Source: Rhizobium sp. BK418 (lineage in GTDB: Bacteria > Pseudomonadota > Alphaproteobacteria > Rhizobiales > Rhizobiaceae). From it: 64,000 nt of DNA. The translations under genes and the position numbers were made by a program. This document shows positions 8,821 to 17,656 of the stretch, piece by piece. Where the stretch lies: contig NZ_SLZK01000001.1 in assembly GCF_004341105.1 (NCBI RefSeq), positions 248,001 to 312,000 on the forward strand, read 5' to 3'. Position 1 is the stretch's first letter. The number at the start of each line of letters is the position of its first letter. The notes beneath the pieces are model-generated. The model had not been told where the DNA came from. It did not search any database and was given only the letters and a program-made list of their open reading frames with translations.

Positions 8821-9165
8821 ATGGCAAACGCGATCCCCTTCGAGATCAAGAGCCTCGAACCGGAATTGGGTGCTCCCGCTGCAGAGCGCATCATTTCCGG
8901 CGATCCGCAATTCCGCACCTGGAATCTCGAAGAGGCCGAAGGCGGTCTCTACGCGGGCATCTGGGAGGCGACACCGGGCAAATGGCGTATTGTCTATGAG
9001 GAATGGGAATATTTCAGCATCCTCTCCGGCCACTCCATCGTCACCGAAGACGGCGGCGAGCCCATTCATCTCAAAGCCGGCGACCGCCTGATCCTCAGAC
9101 CGGGCTTCAAGGGAACCTGGGAAGTCGTTGAAACGACTCGCAAGGATTATGTGGTCCGCCTCTAA
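8821..9165 (+). CDS. Cupin domain protein (DUF861 type)
   Basis: The 114-aa single-domain cupin has the order WNLEEAEGGLYAGIWEATPG, KWRIVYEEWEYFSILSG and HLKAGDRLILRPGFKGTWEV. This resembles the (S)-ureidoglycine aminohydrolase / DUF861 cupin group. The glutamates around YEEWEYF replace the classical His-x-His metal site. The exact substrate is unknown. A GGAACAGGG region precedes ATG 8821. It converges with the MarR gene, with 10 bp between stops. Confidence 0.8.
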   Translation: MANAIPFEIKSLEPELGAPAAERIISGDPQFRTWNLEEAEGGLYAGIWEATPGKWRIVYEEWEYFSILSGHSIVTEDGGEPIHLKAGDRLILRPGFKGTWEVVETTRKDYVVRL

Positions 9166-9175
9166 CGTCGCGTCA

Positions 9176-9652
9176 TCAGTCTTTGTCCGAGCCGGCCCGG
9201 AAACGGCCGGCGAAATCCTTCGAGGCGATCAGGTTCAGTGTGTCGCGCAGCGCCTTTGCCTGCTCCTCGCCGAAGAGGCGCTCGAAGCGTTCGTGCGCCT
9301 CCCGCCAGAGCCGGGTCGCTTCCTGCCACTTTTCGATGCCTGCTTCCGTCAGCTTCACGCGCTTGACGCGGCGGTCCTTCCCGTCGGGCACGAGTTCCAC
9401 CATTCCGTCGCGGATCAACGGCTTTAGCGTGTGGCCGAGGGCCGACAAGTCCATCACCATGCTCTCGGCCAGAACCTTCAGCGATGAACCGGAATTCATG
9501 TGGATCTGCGTCATCAGCGTATATTGCGTGCCCCTGAGACCGCTCGCATCGATGAGGTCGTCATAGAGCTGACCGAGCTGCCGTGTCGCGCGCTTCAGCG
9601 CACTATTGCTGCAGACCTGCCAGCCTTCGAAGCTCTTCGTCCGTTCATTCAT
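9176..9652 (-). CDS. MarR-family transcriptional regulator
   Basis: The 158-aa protein has a winged helix-turn-helix: residues about 35-110 run GTQYTLMTQIHMNSGSSLKV-LAESMVMDLSALGHTLKPLI, then the wing VPDGKDRRVKRVKLTEAG. Flanking helices give the dimer interface. I chose ATG 9652 because AGGAG lies 7 bp upstream; ATG 9658 is too close to it. It is divergent from the SDR gene, with two perfect palindromes in the spacer, so it probably represses itself and the SDR gene. The inducer is unknown. Confidence 0.87.
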   Translation of the reverse strand: MNERTKSFEGWQVCSNSALKRATRQLGQLYDDLIDASGLRGTQYTLMTQIHMNSGSSLKVLAESMVMDLSALGHTLKPLIRDGMVELVPDGKDRRVKRVKLTEAGIEKWQEATRLWREAHERFERLFGEEQAKALRDTLNLIASKDFAGRFRAGSDKD

Positions 9653-9730
9653 CACCATTCTCCTGCGGCCGATGTCTCCAGCATATCGACGGGCCGTCAA
9701 TCTCAGCTGCCGTTTATTTTTCATTGCGCC

Positions 9731-9775
9731 TCTTGCGCAAGATCGGCTTTCTTCCTCATATAGTGGCATATGCCA
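9731..9775. promoter_or_regulatory. Two perfect 12-bp palindromes between marR-type gene and SDR gene
   Basis: TCTTGCGCAAGA (9731-9742) and TGGCATATGCCA (9764-9775) are each perfect palindromes. Their centres lie 33 bp apart, about three helical turns. They sit 30 to 75 bp before the SDR start and about 80 to 120 bp before the MarR start. MarR dimers normally bind palindromes of this size, so these are likely operators, but no binding data support it here. Confidence 0.5.
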
Positions 9776-9804
9776 GTAAATTCCAATCGCGAAAGGATGG
9801 AACC

Positions 9805-10609
9805 ATGTCTGCCTCTACTCCCGGAACTGCCCTTATTACCGGCGCCTCTTCGGGCATCGGCGCAACCTATGCCGACCGGCTTGCTAAACGCGGCTACGAT
9901 CTTCTGCTCGTCGCTCGCGACGTCACGCGCCTGAATGCGCTTGCTGAAAAGCTTTCGGCAGAGCAGGGCATCAAAGGTGGATGTGCTGCCGTCCGATCTC
10001 ACCAAGCGTGAGGATGTACGCAAGGTCGAACAGCGCCTGCGTGCAGATGAGGCCATCACGCTTCTCGTCAACAATGCCGGCATCGGCCCGAAGGGCACGC
10101 TGCTCGAAGACGACATCGACTATCTCGAAACTATGATCGAACTGAACGTCATCGCCGCAAACCGGCTTGCCGTTGCTGCCGCCCAGACCTTTGCCGAACG
10201 CGGCAGGGGCGCAGTCATCAACATCGCCTCCGTCGTTGCCTTCATCCCCGAGCGTTTCAACGGCACCTACAGCGCCACCAAGGCCTTCGTACTGAATCTG
10301 ACTCATGCGCTGAATGCCGAAGCCGGCCCGAAGGGCGTCAAGTTCCAGGCAGTCTTGCCGGGGCTGACCCGTACCGAGATCTTCGAGCGTGTCGGCGGCT
10401 CCTTCGACCGCTTTCCACCGTCCATGGTGATGGATGTGACGGATATGGTGGATGCCGCTCTCGCCGGCTTCGACCAGGAAGAACTGATCACCATTCCCTC
10501 GCTGCCTGAAGTCGCCGATTTCGACGCATTCACGGCTGCTCGCCACAGCCTCGGCCCGAACCTTTCTCACGACAAGCCGGCCGTCCGTTACGGCATTTCG
10601 AAATCCTGA
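9805..10609 (+). pseudogene. Short-chain dehydrogenase/reductase, broken by a one-base insertion
   Basis: From ATG 9805 the protein runs TALITGASSGIGATYADRLA (NAD(P)-binding TGxxxGIG) to AEKLSAEQGIK. An extra A in the run 9973-9975 then throws it out of frame to a TGA at 10009-10011. In the next frame it continues VDVLPSDLTKREDVRKVEQR, NNAG, the catalytic YSATK and a normal C-terminus to 10609. Removing one A gives a normal SDR of about 267 aa. It is either a recent frameshift mutation or a base-call error at a short homopolymer. The downstream part is fully conserved in look, so decay is recent if real. Confidence 0.82.
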
Positions 10610-10758
10610 TTGCGACATTTCCTAAAAGGGCTGCGGCAATCAACCGCAGTCCTGCGGCATTCGGGCCGCACCTCCTCGTTAAGACTTTGTTAACGCGCGA
10701 TTCATTCGGAAACTCAGTGACTTCAGCAACTTATGCACACCTTTGCATTCTGCTTCGA

Positions 10759-10785
10759 TGTCACAAACTGTCATCAAACTGTAAT
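10759..10785 (+). promoter_or_regulatory. Pho box upstream of pstS
   Basis: CTGTCATCAAACTGTAAT (10768-10785) matches the PhoB consensus CTGTCAT-N4-CTGTMAY. A third half-site TGTCA starts at 10759, so repeats fall at about 10-11 bp steps. It lies 115 bp before the pstS start. This implies phosphate-starvation induction by PhoB. Confidence 0.8.
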
Positions 10786-10899
10786 AATAGACGCCTAGCC
10801 CCCTTCCCGTGACGAGGAAATCAGCGCCCTCGATAGTGGACACCCCCTCCATGGCGCCGAGCCTTGTCGTCCTTTCATTCCATCAGGGAAGAGTCGCGA

Positions 10900-11922
10900 A
10901 TGCTCACCAAGAAACTTCTTTCGGCCTGCCTCGGCGCTGGCCTGGTTGCCGCTCTGGCAGTCTCGGCTTCTGCTGCCGAAATTACCGGCGCTGGCTCCAC
11001 CTTCGTCTATCCGGTTCTTTCGAAGTGGTCGGCAGACTACAACAAGGAAACCGGTGACAAGCTGAACTATCAGTCGATCGGTTCGGGTGGCGGTATCGCC
11101 CAGATCAAGGCTGCAACGGTTGACTTCGGCGCCTCTGACGCCCCGCTCAAGCCGGAAGATCTGACGGCTGGCGGCTTCGGCCAATTCCCGCTCGTTGTCG
11201 GCGGCATCGTTCCCGTCATCAACGTCAAGGGCATCAAATCGGGCGAACTGAAACTCTCGGGCAAGGTTCTCGCTGACATCTACCTCGGCAACGTCACCAA
11301 GTGGAACGACAAGGCCATCGCCGACCTAAACCCGGGCCTGAAGCTGCCCGACAGCCAGATCGCCGTTGTTCACCGTTCGGACGGCTCGGGCACCTCTTTC
11401 AACTGGACGAACTTCTTCTCGAAGGTCAATCCGGACTGGAAGTCCAAGGTCGGTGAAGGCACCGCCGTCAACTGGCCGGTCGGCATCGGCGGCAAGGGCA
11501 ACGAAGGCGTTGCTGCTTACGTCACCCGCGTTAAGGACTCGATCGGTTACGTCGAATACGCCTACGCCCTGCAGAACAAGCTGCCTTACGTTCTCGTCCA
11601 GAACGCTGCCGGCCAGTATCCGAAGCCGAACGCTGAAAGCTTCTCCGCTGCCGCTGCTAGCGCAGAATGGGGCAAAGCTCAGGATTTCTACCTGATCATG
11701 ACCAACGCTCCGGGCGAAAAGGCCTGGCCGATCACGGCGACCACCTGGGCCATCATGTACAAGGAGCCGAAGGACGCTGCTCGGTCCAAGGCTGCTTTCG
11801 CCTTCTTCAAGTGGGCTCTCGAAAAGGGTCAGAAGGAAGCTTCGTCGCTCGATTACGTCCCGCTTCCGGACTCTCTCGTGAAGCAGATTGAAGACTACTG
11901 GACGGCCTCCTTCAAGGGCTGA
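10900..11922 (+). CDS. pstS: Phosphate ABC transporter, periplasmic phosphate-binding protein
   Basis: The 340-aa protein starts with a signal peptide (MLTKKLLSACLGAGLVAALA ... ASA) and continues AEITGAGSTFVYPVLSKW, the PstS start. Phosphate-binding loops are visible: AGSTF, IGSGGGIAQIKA, FGASDAPL and HRSDGSGTSFNWTNF. It captures inorganic phosphate in the periplasm and delivers it to PstCA. ATG 10900 follows AGGGAAGAG. It is first in pstSCAB behind a Pho box. A strong hairpin follows the stop, as is common where the binding protein must be made in excess. Confidence 0.97.
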   Translation: MLTKKLLSACLGAGLVAALAVSASAAEITGAGSTFVYPVLSKWSADYNKETGDKLNYQSIGSGGGIAQIKAATVDFGASDAPLKPEDLTAGGFGQFPLVVGGIVPVINVKGIKSGELKLSGKVLADIYLGNVTKWNDKAIADLNPGLKLPDSQIAVVHRSDGSGTSFNWTNFFSKVNPDWKSKVGEGTAVNWPVGIGGKGNEGVAAYVTRVKDSIGYVEYAYALQNKLPYVLVQNAAGQYPKPNAESFSAAAASAEWGKAQDFYLIMTNAPGEKAWPITATTWAIMYKEPKDAARSKAAFAFFKWALEKGQKEASSLDYVPLPDSLVKQIEDYWTASFKG

Positions 11923-11940
11923 TCCTGACGAAACTGCGGT

Positions 11941-11969
11941 CGGGGCGGGAAGCTTGGCTTTCCGCCCCG
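11941..11969 (+). other. Intercistronic hairpin between pstS and pstC
   Basis: CGGGGCGGGAA and TTTCCGCCCCG pair over 11 bp (one G-U pair) with a 7-base loop. No T-run follows, so it more likely protects the pstS message end or dampens read-through than terminates fully. This fits higher PstS than PstC levels. Confidence 0.55.
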
Positions 11970-12010
11970 AATGCCTTTGACACCCCCTCAAAGCAGCAGA
12001 GCGTACGGAT

Positions 12011-12988
12011 ATGAGCGAAGCAATGGCATCGCTGCCCGCCAACACCGCGGGCGTTAAACGCCGCGATGGCGCCGCAGGCGATCGTATTTTTTACTGGATA
12101 GTTTTGGGCTGCGGCCTGTTTGTTCTTGCCGCCCTTTTGGCAGCGGCGATCTCCATGGCCATGGGCGGGCTTCTTGCCTTCCGCACCTTCGGCTTCGGCT
12201 TCCTGACCGGCACGGAATGGGATCCGGTTGCCCAGCAGTTTGCGGGACTCGTGCCGATTTATGGCACCCTGGTTACCTCCGCATTGGCCATGATCATCGG
12301 CGTTCCCGTCAGCCTCGGTATTGCAGTGTTCATTACTGAAGTTGCGCCTCGCTCCGTCCGTGGACCGATCGGTGGCGCCGTCGAGCTCCTCGCCGGCATT
12401 CCCTCGATCATCTACGGCATGTGGGGCCTTTTCACGTTCGCTCCTTTCATGTCCGATTACGTCCAGCCGGTGCTGATCGACTGGCTCGGCCCGATCCCGG
12501 TGATCGGCGCCCTGTTCTCCGGCGCCCCGCTCGGCATTGGCATGCTGACGTCCGGCATCGTGCTGGCGATCATGATCATTCCCTTCGTCTCTTCGGTCAT
12601 GCGTGACGTCTTCCTGGTCGTTCCCGCACAGCTGAAGGAATCGGCCTATGCGCTGGGGTCGACCAAATGGGAAGTGGTGCGCGACATCGTCATTCCGCAC
12701 ACCCGCACCGCCGTCGTCGGTGGCATCTTCCTTGGCCTCGGCCGCGCGCTCGGCGAAACCATGGCGGTGACCTTCGTACTCGGCAACACCCATAACATCG
12801 CGGTGTCGCTGATGGAGCCGGGTACTTCGATTGCCGCGACGCTCGCCAACGAGTTTGCCGAGGCTTCCGATGACCTTTACAGGTCGTCGCTCGCAGCCCT
12901 TGGCCTCATCCTCTTCGTTGTCACCTTCATTGTTCTGGCAGCCGCCAAGCTCATGCTCGTGCGCATGGCAAGACAGAGGGGAGAGTAA
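12011..12988 (+). CDS. pstC: Phosphate ABC transporter permease PstC
   Basis: The 325-aa protein has six membrane segments and the permease motif around ESAYALGSTKWEVVRDIVIP (EAA loop), plus ELLAGIPSIIYGMWGLF, both typical of PstC. With PstA it forms the channel for phosphate in the inner membrane. It is of the short (E. coli-like) type; the PstC proteins I remember from the phoU-linked rhizobial pst cluster are much longer. It is 88 bp after pstS and 2 bp before pstA. Confidence 0.95.
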   Translation: MSEAMASLPANTAGVKRRDGAAGDRIFYWIVLGCGLFVLAALLAAAISMAMGGLLAFRTFGFGFLTGTEWDPVAQQFAGLVPIYGTLVTSALAMIIGVPVSLGIAVFITEVAPRSVRGPIGGAVELLAGIPSIIYGMWGLFTFAPFMSDYVQPVLIDWLGPIPVIGALFSGAPLGIGMLTSGIVLAIMIIPFVSSVMRDVFLVVPAQLKESAYALGSTKWEVVRDIVIPHTRTAVVGGIFLGLGRALGETMAVTFVLGNTHNIAVSLMEPGTSIAATLANEFAEASDDLYRSSLAALGLILFVVTFIVLAAAKLMLVRMARQRGE

Positions 12989-12990
12989 CC

Positions 12991-13848
12991 ATGGCTACCT
13001 ATTCAGGTTCTCTCTACCGCCGCCGCCAGATTGGCAGCATCATCGCGCTGACGCTTTGCGGCATCGCCACCGTCCTTGGCCTCGTCTTTCTGGTCTGGAT
13101 CCTCTGGACGACGCTGGTACATGGCCTGGCGGCGCTGAGCCCCACGCTTCTCACGGAAATGACCCCGCCGCCTGGCGAAGATGGCGGTGGTCTCGCCAAC
13201 GCTTTCATGGGCAGCCTGCTAATGGTCGTTCTGGCTGTCATCATCGGCACGCCAATCGGCGTGCTGGCAGGAACCTATCTGTCGGAATTTGCCCGCGGCA
13301 AGAAGCTCGGCGAGGTTATCCGCTTCGTCAACGATATCCTGCTCTCCGCTCCGTCGATCATCATCGGCCTGTTCGTCTATGAACTCGTCGTCCGCCCGAC
13401 GGCGCGTTTCTCCGGCTTTGCCGGCGGCATCGCGCTCGCCTTCATCTTTCTGCCGGTCGTCGTGCGCACGACCGACGAGATGCTGCGGCTGGTTCCGGAT
13501 GTCATGCGCGAAGCCGCACTCTCGCTCGGCATCCCGCGCTGGAAGGTCACGCTCAACGTCCTCTATCGCGCTGCCTCTACGGGTATCCTCACCGGTATCC
13601 TGCTCGCCATCGCCCGCATTTCAGGCGAAACCGCGCCGCTCCTGTTCACCGCTCTGAACAACCAGTATTGGAGCCTGGATATGTCGCAGCCGATGGCGAA
13701 CATTCCGGTCGTCATCTTCCAGTTCGCTATGAGCCCCTATGAGCAATGGCAGAATCTCGCGTGGGCCGGCGCCTTCGTGATGACGGCTGTCGTTCTAATC
13801 CTGAGCGTCGTATCGCGCTCCGTCCTGAACCGAAAAGGTGGGAAATGA
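12991..13848 (+). CDS. pstA: Phosphate ABC transporter permease PstA
   Basis: The 285-aa permease has six membrane segments. Motifs are [38 protein letters not shown] and the EAA-like loop [20 protein letters not shown]. It pairs with PstC. The start follows GGGAGAG inside the pstC end. Its TGA overlaps the ATG region of pstB (ATGATG at 13845-13850), indicating coupled translation. Confidence 0.95.
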   Translation: MATYSGSLYRRRQIGSIIALTLCGIATVLGLVFLVWILWTTLVHGLAALSPTLLTEMTPPPGEDGGGLANAFMGSLLMVVLAVIIGTPIGVLAGTYLSEFARGKKLGEVIRFVNDILLSAPSIIIGLFVYELVVRPTARFSGFAGGIALAFIFLPVVVRTTDEMLRLVPDVMREAALSLGIPRWKVTLNVLYRAASTGILTGILLAIARISGETAPLLFTALNNQYWSLDMSQPMANIPVVIFQFAMSPYEQWQNLAWAGAFVMTAVVLILSVVSRSVLNRKGGK

Positions 13849-14657
13849 TGCTTCAGTCCCAAGACACTTTCGAAACTGCCAGCAAGTCCGAAAAGCCCAT
13901 GGCTAAAGACAAGATCGCTCTCGAAAACGTCAATTTCTATTACGGCGACGCGCACGCGATCAAAGATGTGAGCCTGAGCTTCCCTGAGCGTCAGGTCTCC
14001 GCCCTGATCGGTCCCTCCGGCTGCGGCAAGTCCACGCTGCTGCGCATCCTGAACCGCATCTACATGCTGTATCCGAAGATGCGCGCCACCGGCTCGATCA
14101 AGCTCGACGGCAAGAATATTCTCGACCCGGGCTTCTCGATGAACGAGCTGCGCGCCCGCGTCGGCATGGTATTCCAGAAGCCTGTGCCGTTCCCGATGTC
14201 GATCTACGACAACATCGCCTACGGCATTCGCCACCATGAGCGCCTTAACAAGGCCGATATGGATATCCGCGTCGAGCAGGCACTGCGTCAGGCCGCCCTC
14301 TGGGATGAGGTCAAGGACAAGCTGAAGGGCAGTGGCCTCGGCCTTTCAGGCGGTCAGCAGCAGCGCCTCTGCATTGCCCGCGGCGTGGCGCTGCGTCCGG
14401 AAGTCCTGCTTCTCGACGAGCCGACCTCGGCCCTCGACCCGATCTCGACCGCCAAGGTCGAAGAACTGGTCGCACAGCTGAAGGGCGAGTTCACGATCGT
14501 CATCGTCACCCACAACATGCAGCAGGCAAGCCGCATCTCCGACAACACCGCCTTCATGTATTTGGGCGAGCTGATCGAATACGGCCCGACCGCGCAGATC
14601 TTCCAGTCGCCGAAAATCAAGCGCACCGAGGACTACATCACTGGCCGCTACGGCTGA
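13848..14657 (+). CDS. pstB: Phosphate ABC transporter ATP-binding protein PstB
   Basis: The 269-aa ATPase has Walker [10 protein letters not shown], the signature LSGGQQQR, Walker [13 protein letters not shown] and the switch histidine in VTHNMQQA. PstB powers the PstCA channel. Start is one of two adjacent ATGs (13845 or 13848); GGTGGG spacing favours 13848. An about 20-residue N-terminal extension precedes the ABC core ([20 protein letters not shown]). It is the last gene of the unit: a terminator follows and neither phoU nor phoB is adjacent. Confidence 0.96.
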   Translation: MLQSQDTFETASKSEKPMAKDKIALENVNFYYGDAHAIKDVSLSFPERQVSALIGPSGCGKSTLLRILNRIYMLYPKMRATGSIKLDGKNILDPGFSMNELRARVGMVFQKPVPFPMSIYDNIAYGIRHHERLNKADMDIRVEQALRQAALWDEVKDKLKGSGLGLSGGQQQRLCIARGVALRPEVLLLDEPTSALDPISTAKVEELVAQLKGEFTIVIVTHNMQQASRISDNTAFMYLGELIEYGPTAQIFQSPKIKRTEDYITGRYG

Positions 14658-14684
14658 TACGCCTTTCCCTTTCGGAACAGAAAG

Positions 14685-14716
14685 GGCCGGCACGCGAAGA
14701 GCGTGTCGGCCTTTTT
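14685..14716 (+). terminator. Intrinsic terminator after pstB
   Basis: GGCCGGCACGC pairs with GCGTGTCGGCC (one G-U) over 11 bp with a 5-base loop, followed by TTTTT at 14712-14716. It closes the pstSCAB unit 28 bp after the stop. Confidence 0.88.
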
Positions 14717-14740
14717 ACTTTCAGGTGTCGGACCGCTGCT

Positions 14741-16030
14741 TTACCAGACGAGATCCAGGCGATCGAGGCCGTGGAAGTGATAGACGTCCTTGATGACGGG
14801 CGTCTTCGCAAGCTTCAGACCCGGCAGGCGCTTGAAAAGGATCGGCAGCACGATGTTGAGTTCCAGGCGCGCCAGAGGCGCGCCGATGCAGAAATGGATG
14901 CCGGCGCCGAAGGAGAGGTTGGGCGCCTCGTTACGGTCAGGCCTGAAGGTGAGGGGATCGCTGAATTTGGCCGGATCGAGATTGGCGGCGGCCAGGATCA
15001 TGCTGATCTTGTCGCCGCGCTTGAACGCTACGCCGTCGATCTCGGCGGGTTCGAGCGCCCAGCGCTGGAATATATGAACGGGCGCGCAGATGCGCAACGA
15101 CTCCTCGACGGTGCGCTCGGTGGCGGTCTCGTCGCGGAAAAGCTCGGCCGGATCATAACCGCTGTCCAGAATGATGCGCACGGAATTGCCGATCTGGTGA
15201 ACCGTCGCTTCATGGCCGGCATTGAGCAGCACGATGGCCGTCGAGACGAGCTCGTCTTCCGTAAGGTACTGGCCCTTGTGCTCGGTATGGATCATGTGGG
15301 TCAAGAGGTCGTCGCGCGGTTCGGCACGGCGCTCGGCAACGACAGTCTTGACGTAATCGGAAAATTCCCGCGCCGCCTGCTCGGCGGCATCCTCGTCCGC
15401 GCGGGTGCGTCCGAACATATACATGCGCACATAGGCATGCGACCACCTGAGCAACTGCGGCCCCATTTCTTCGGGAATGCCGATCATGCGGGCGATCATC
15501 GTCACTGGAATGATATCGGCAAAGGCCGAGAGAAGCTCGACTTCACCCCGGTCAGCAAAGCCGTCGATCAACCTATTGGCGAGCTCTTCGATTTCCGGCT
15601 TCATTTTCTCGACATGTCGCGAGACGAAGGCGCGGTTGACGAGGGTGCGCAGCCGCGTGTGTTCCGGCGGCTCCAGTTCCAGCAGCGAATAACGCTCGGC
15701 GAGATCGAAGGCGGCGAGATGCGGCTCGGGTTCAGGCAGGCCGAGTTCCTCGCGGCTGGCGATATGCAGGATCTGCCGGCCGAAGCGGCGGTCGCGCAGC
15801 AGTCCATTTACGTGATCATAGCTGGTGACGAACCACTGCTTCTGCTGTTCCCAGTAGAAGGTGGGACAATGGGCATGAAGCGCTGCATAGACCGCGTTCG
15901 GGTTGCTGTAGAAAGCCGGGTCGCTGCCGTCGAGCGACACATGGCGGATTGCAGGATCGATCTTGAGAAAGGGCGGTATCATCATGGCCAGAGGCTTAGC
16001 GGATTTGCGTGGCCTCGGAAAGATGGGCAC
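14741..16030 (-). CDS. Cytochrome P450
   Basis: The 429-aa protein carries the heme-binding motif FGAGIHFCIGAPLARLE (Cys about 381), the I-helix segment LLNAGHEATVHQIGN (AGHEAT, acid-alcohol pair replaced by Glu-Ala-Thr) and the ExxR region EESLRICAPVH. It is a soluble bacterial class-I P450 that needs separate ferredoxin partners, none of which is nearby. The substrate is unknown. The frame opens with GTG at 16030, directly after the stop of the upstream diguanylate cyclase gene, with AGGT in front. An ATG about 15 codons in (MMIPPFLKIDPA) is the alternative start. Confidence 0.9.
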   Translation of the reverse strand: MPIFPRPRKSAKPLAMMIPPFLKIDPAIRHVSLDGSDPAFYSNPNAVYAALHAHCPTFYWEQQKQWFVTSYDHVNGLLRDRRFGRQILHIASREELGLPEPEPHLAAFDLAERYSLLELEPPEHTRLRTLVNRAFVSRHVEKMKPEIEELANRLIDGFADRGEVELLSAFADIIPVTMIARMIGIPEEMGPQLLRWSHAYVRMYMFGRTRADEDAAEQAAREFSDYVKTVVAERRAEPRDDLLTHMIHTEHKGQYLTEDELVSTAIVLLNAGHEATVHQIGNSVRIILDSGYDPAELFRDETATERTVEESLRICAPVHIFQRWALEPAEIDGVAFKRGDKISMILAAANLDPAKFSDPLTFRPDRNEAPNLSFGAGIHFCIGAPLARLELNIVLPILFKRLPGLKLAKTPVIKDVYHFHGLDRLDLVW

Positions 16031-17284
16031 TTAACCTGCACGCGAGAGGACCCCCATGCGGCGCAGTGCTTCTACCTGGTCGTCGAGGGTCGGCACGAGT
16101 TCGCCGGCGTGCATGTTCGGTTCGCCCGGCGCCGGCGCAGCGGTCTCTTCCTCGCCGAAGACAACCGTACAGTTGCGGCCGGCAGCCTTCGCTGAATAGA
16201 GCGCCCGGTCGGCGGCCGATACCATCCGGTCGATATTGGCCTCGATCGCCGAGGACAACGCGATGCCGACGCTGACGGTGGCGGGGATCAGTGCCTCGCC
16301 GGTGCTGACCGGCAGGCGGCAGAATTCAGCGCGGATCGATTCCGCCAGCGCTTCCGCTTCCGTCTGGTCGCGGACGGTCACGATGGCTGCGAATTCCTCG
16401 CCGCCCATGCGGCCGAAGATATTGTTGGGAATATACTGGCGTGCAAGGTGGGCAAAGGCGGTCAGCACCGCATCGCCCGACTGATGGCCGAAGCGGTCGT
16501 TGACGCGCTTGAAATGGTCGAGGTCGAAGAGGATGACACCGACCTGGTGCTGATCTTCGTGCGCCTTATTCTGGATCTTGTCGAAATAGCCGAGCAGGCC
16601 GCGGCGGTTCAGCACGCCCGTCAGCGAATCCGTGAGCGTCAGGAAGCGCAGGTGGCGTTCCGACCGTTCCATGATGAGGCGGCAAGTGAGCGCGAAAGCG
16701 ATGATGAGCAGGAAGGCGGTGGCCATGGCGGCTGCGCCGCCGAAATTGATCGCGTCTCGATCTGAAGGCAGAGTGAGCGCCATTGTCAGCGCCACGCCGA
16801 AGCAGAGTAAGGCCTGCAGCACGAAAATCGCCATCAGCTTGATGCGCGTGCGTTCGCGATGGATGTCGCCGGCGGCGACCGCCATGGCAAGCGCAGTGGC
16901 GCCGGTCGCGGAGGAGAGATTGTAGAGAATGACGCGGTTGGAATAAACCTCGTTGATCCACGGTAGGAAGACGCCTGCGAGCCAGATTGCCGGCGGCAGC
17001 AGCGCCCACCACTCCATCTTCTTGCGGTCGAGCGCCAGGAAGCCGGCGACCCAGGCACTTTGCCCGAGCAGAGCGACGGCATTGCCGATTTCAATGGAAA
17101 GGAGGTTGGGGATTTCGCCGCGGGCTGCAGCGAGCGCAAAGCCGACGCCGCTGAACAGGAAGCCGAGCCCCCAAAAAAGATAGGCGGCGCTTTTCCGGTT
17201 GTGGCGCCAGGCCACGAACAGAATCAGAGCGAGCGTCAGGGCTTCGGAGCACCAGATGGACAAACCTGTAGTGACATTGAACAC
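16031..17284 (-). CDS. Membrane-bound diguanylate cyclase (GGDEF)
   Basis: The 417-aa protein has about six membrane segments in residues 1-200, then a GGDEF domain with intact catalytic loop GGEEF at about 294-298 and the substrate region LFDLDHFKRVNDRFGHQSGD. It should make cyclic di-GMP from two GTP. The RxxD inhibitory site usually 5 residues before GGEEF is absent (RQYIPNNIFGRM), so product inhibition may be missing. The N-terminal part may sense a signal in the membrane. It lies directly upstream of the P450 gene with no gap, probably one transcript. Confidence 0.9.
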   Translation of the reverse strand: MFNVTTGLSIWCSEALTLALILFVAWRHNRKSAAYLFWGLGFLFSGVGFALAAARGEIPNLLSIEIGNAVALLGQSAWVAGFLALDRKKMEWWALLPPAIWLAGVFLPWINEVYSNRVILYNLSSATGATALAMAVAAGDIHRERTRIKLMAIFVLQALLCFGVALTMALTLPSDRDAINFGGAAAMATAFLLIIAFALTCRLIMERSERHLRFLTLTDSLTGVLNRRGLLGYFDKIQNKAHEDQHQVGVILFDLDHFKRVNDRFGHQSGDAVLTAFAHLARQYIPNNIFGRMGGEEFAAIVTVRDQTEAEALAESIRAEFCRLPVSTGEALIPATVSVGIALSSAIEANIDRMVSAADRALYSAKAAGRNCTVVFGEEETAAPAPGEPNMHAGELVPTLDDQVEALRRMGVLSRAG

Positions 17285-17566
17285 AGCAGCAACCCCTTGA
17301 GTGTTGCCTGCATTCTTGCCGAAGAAGCTCGCTGTTTGATTAATGGCACAAATCTGCGATCCGCATATCTGCCGGTAAGCTTTCCGACCGATTAAATGAC
17401 CGCAAAATGTCTCGAATACGGTAAGCCTTCCTTCATCCTGTCACGGAGAAAACCTGTGAGAGGCAAAAGCGAACCCTCGCCGTTAACAGGCGTTTGGAAG
17501 AAACGGGATGGGGAATGACAAAGCCATATGCCGCGCTCGCTTCTTAACGTTATCCTTATGCGTGTC
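17285..17566. other. Divergent intergenic region before clpP2
   Basis: About 370 bp separate the leftward diguanylate cyclase and the rightward clpP2. I see no gene in it. Frames that extend clpP2 upstream to 17528 have no family similarity. The right part holds the heat-shock-type promoter listed next. Confidence 0.5.
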
Positions 17567-17596
17567 TTGAAGAGGGGGGCTGGGACACTCTATGTA
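17567..17596 (+). promoter_or_regulatory. Candidate RpoH (heat-shock) promoter for clpP2
   Basis: CTTGAA (17567-17572), 17 bp, then TCTATGT (17590-17596) fits the rhizobial RpoH pattern CTTGAC-N17-CYTATNT with two mismatches. It lies 60 bp upstream of the clpP2 start. ClpP genes are often heat-induced, which fits. Confidence 0.5.
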
Positions 17597-17656
17597 GAGA
17601 CAAGGCATTTTTCTTTGATTCCCGGCATTCGCCGGAAAGACGTTAAAAGGACGCAC

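Noticed and set aside
14771..16195. Plus-strand frame of 474 codons
   Set aside because: Antisense to the P450 gene; lacks any domain.
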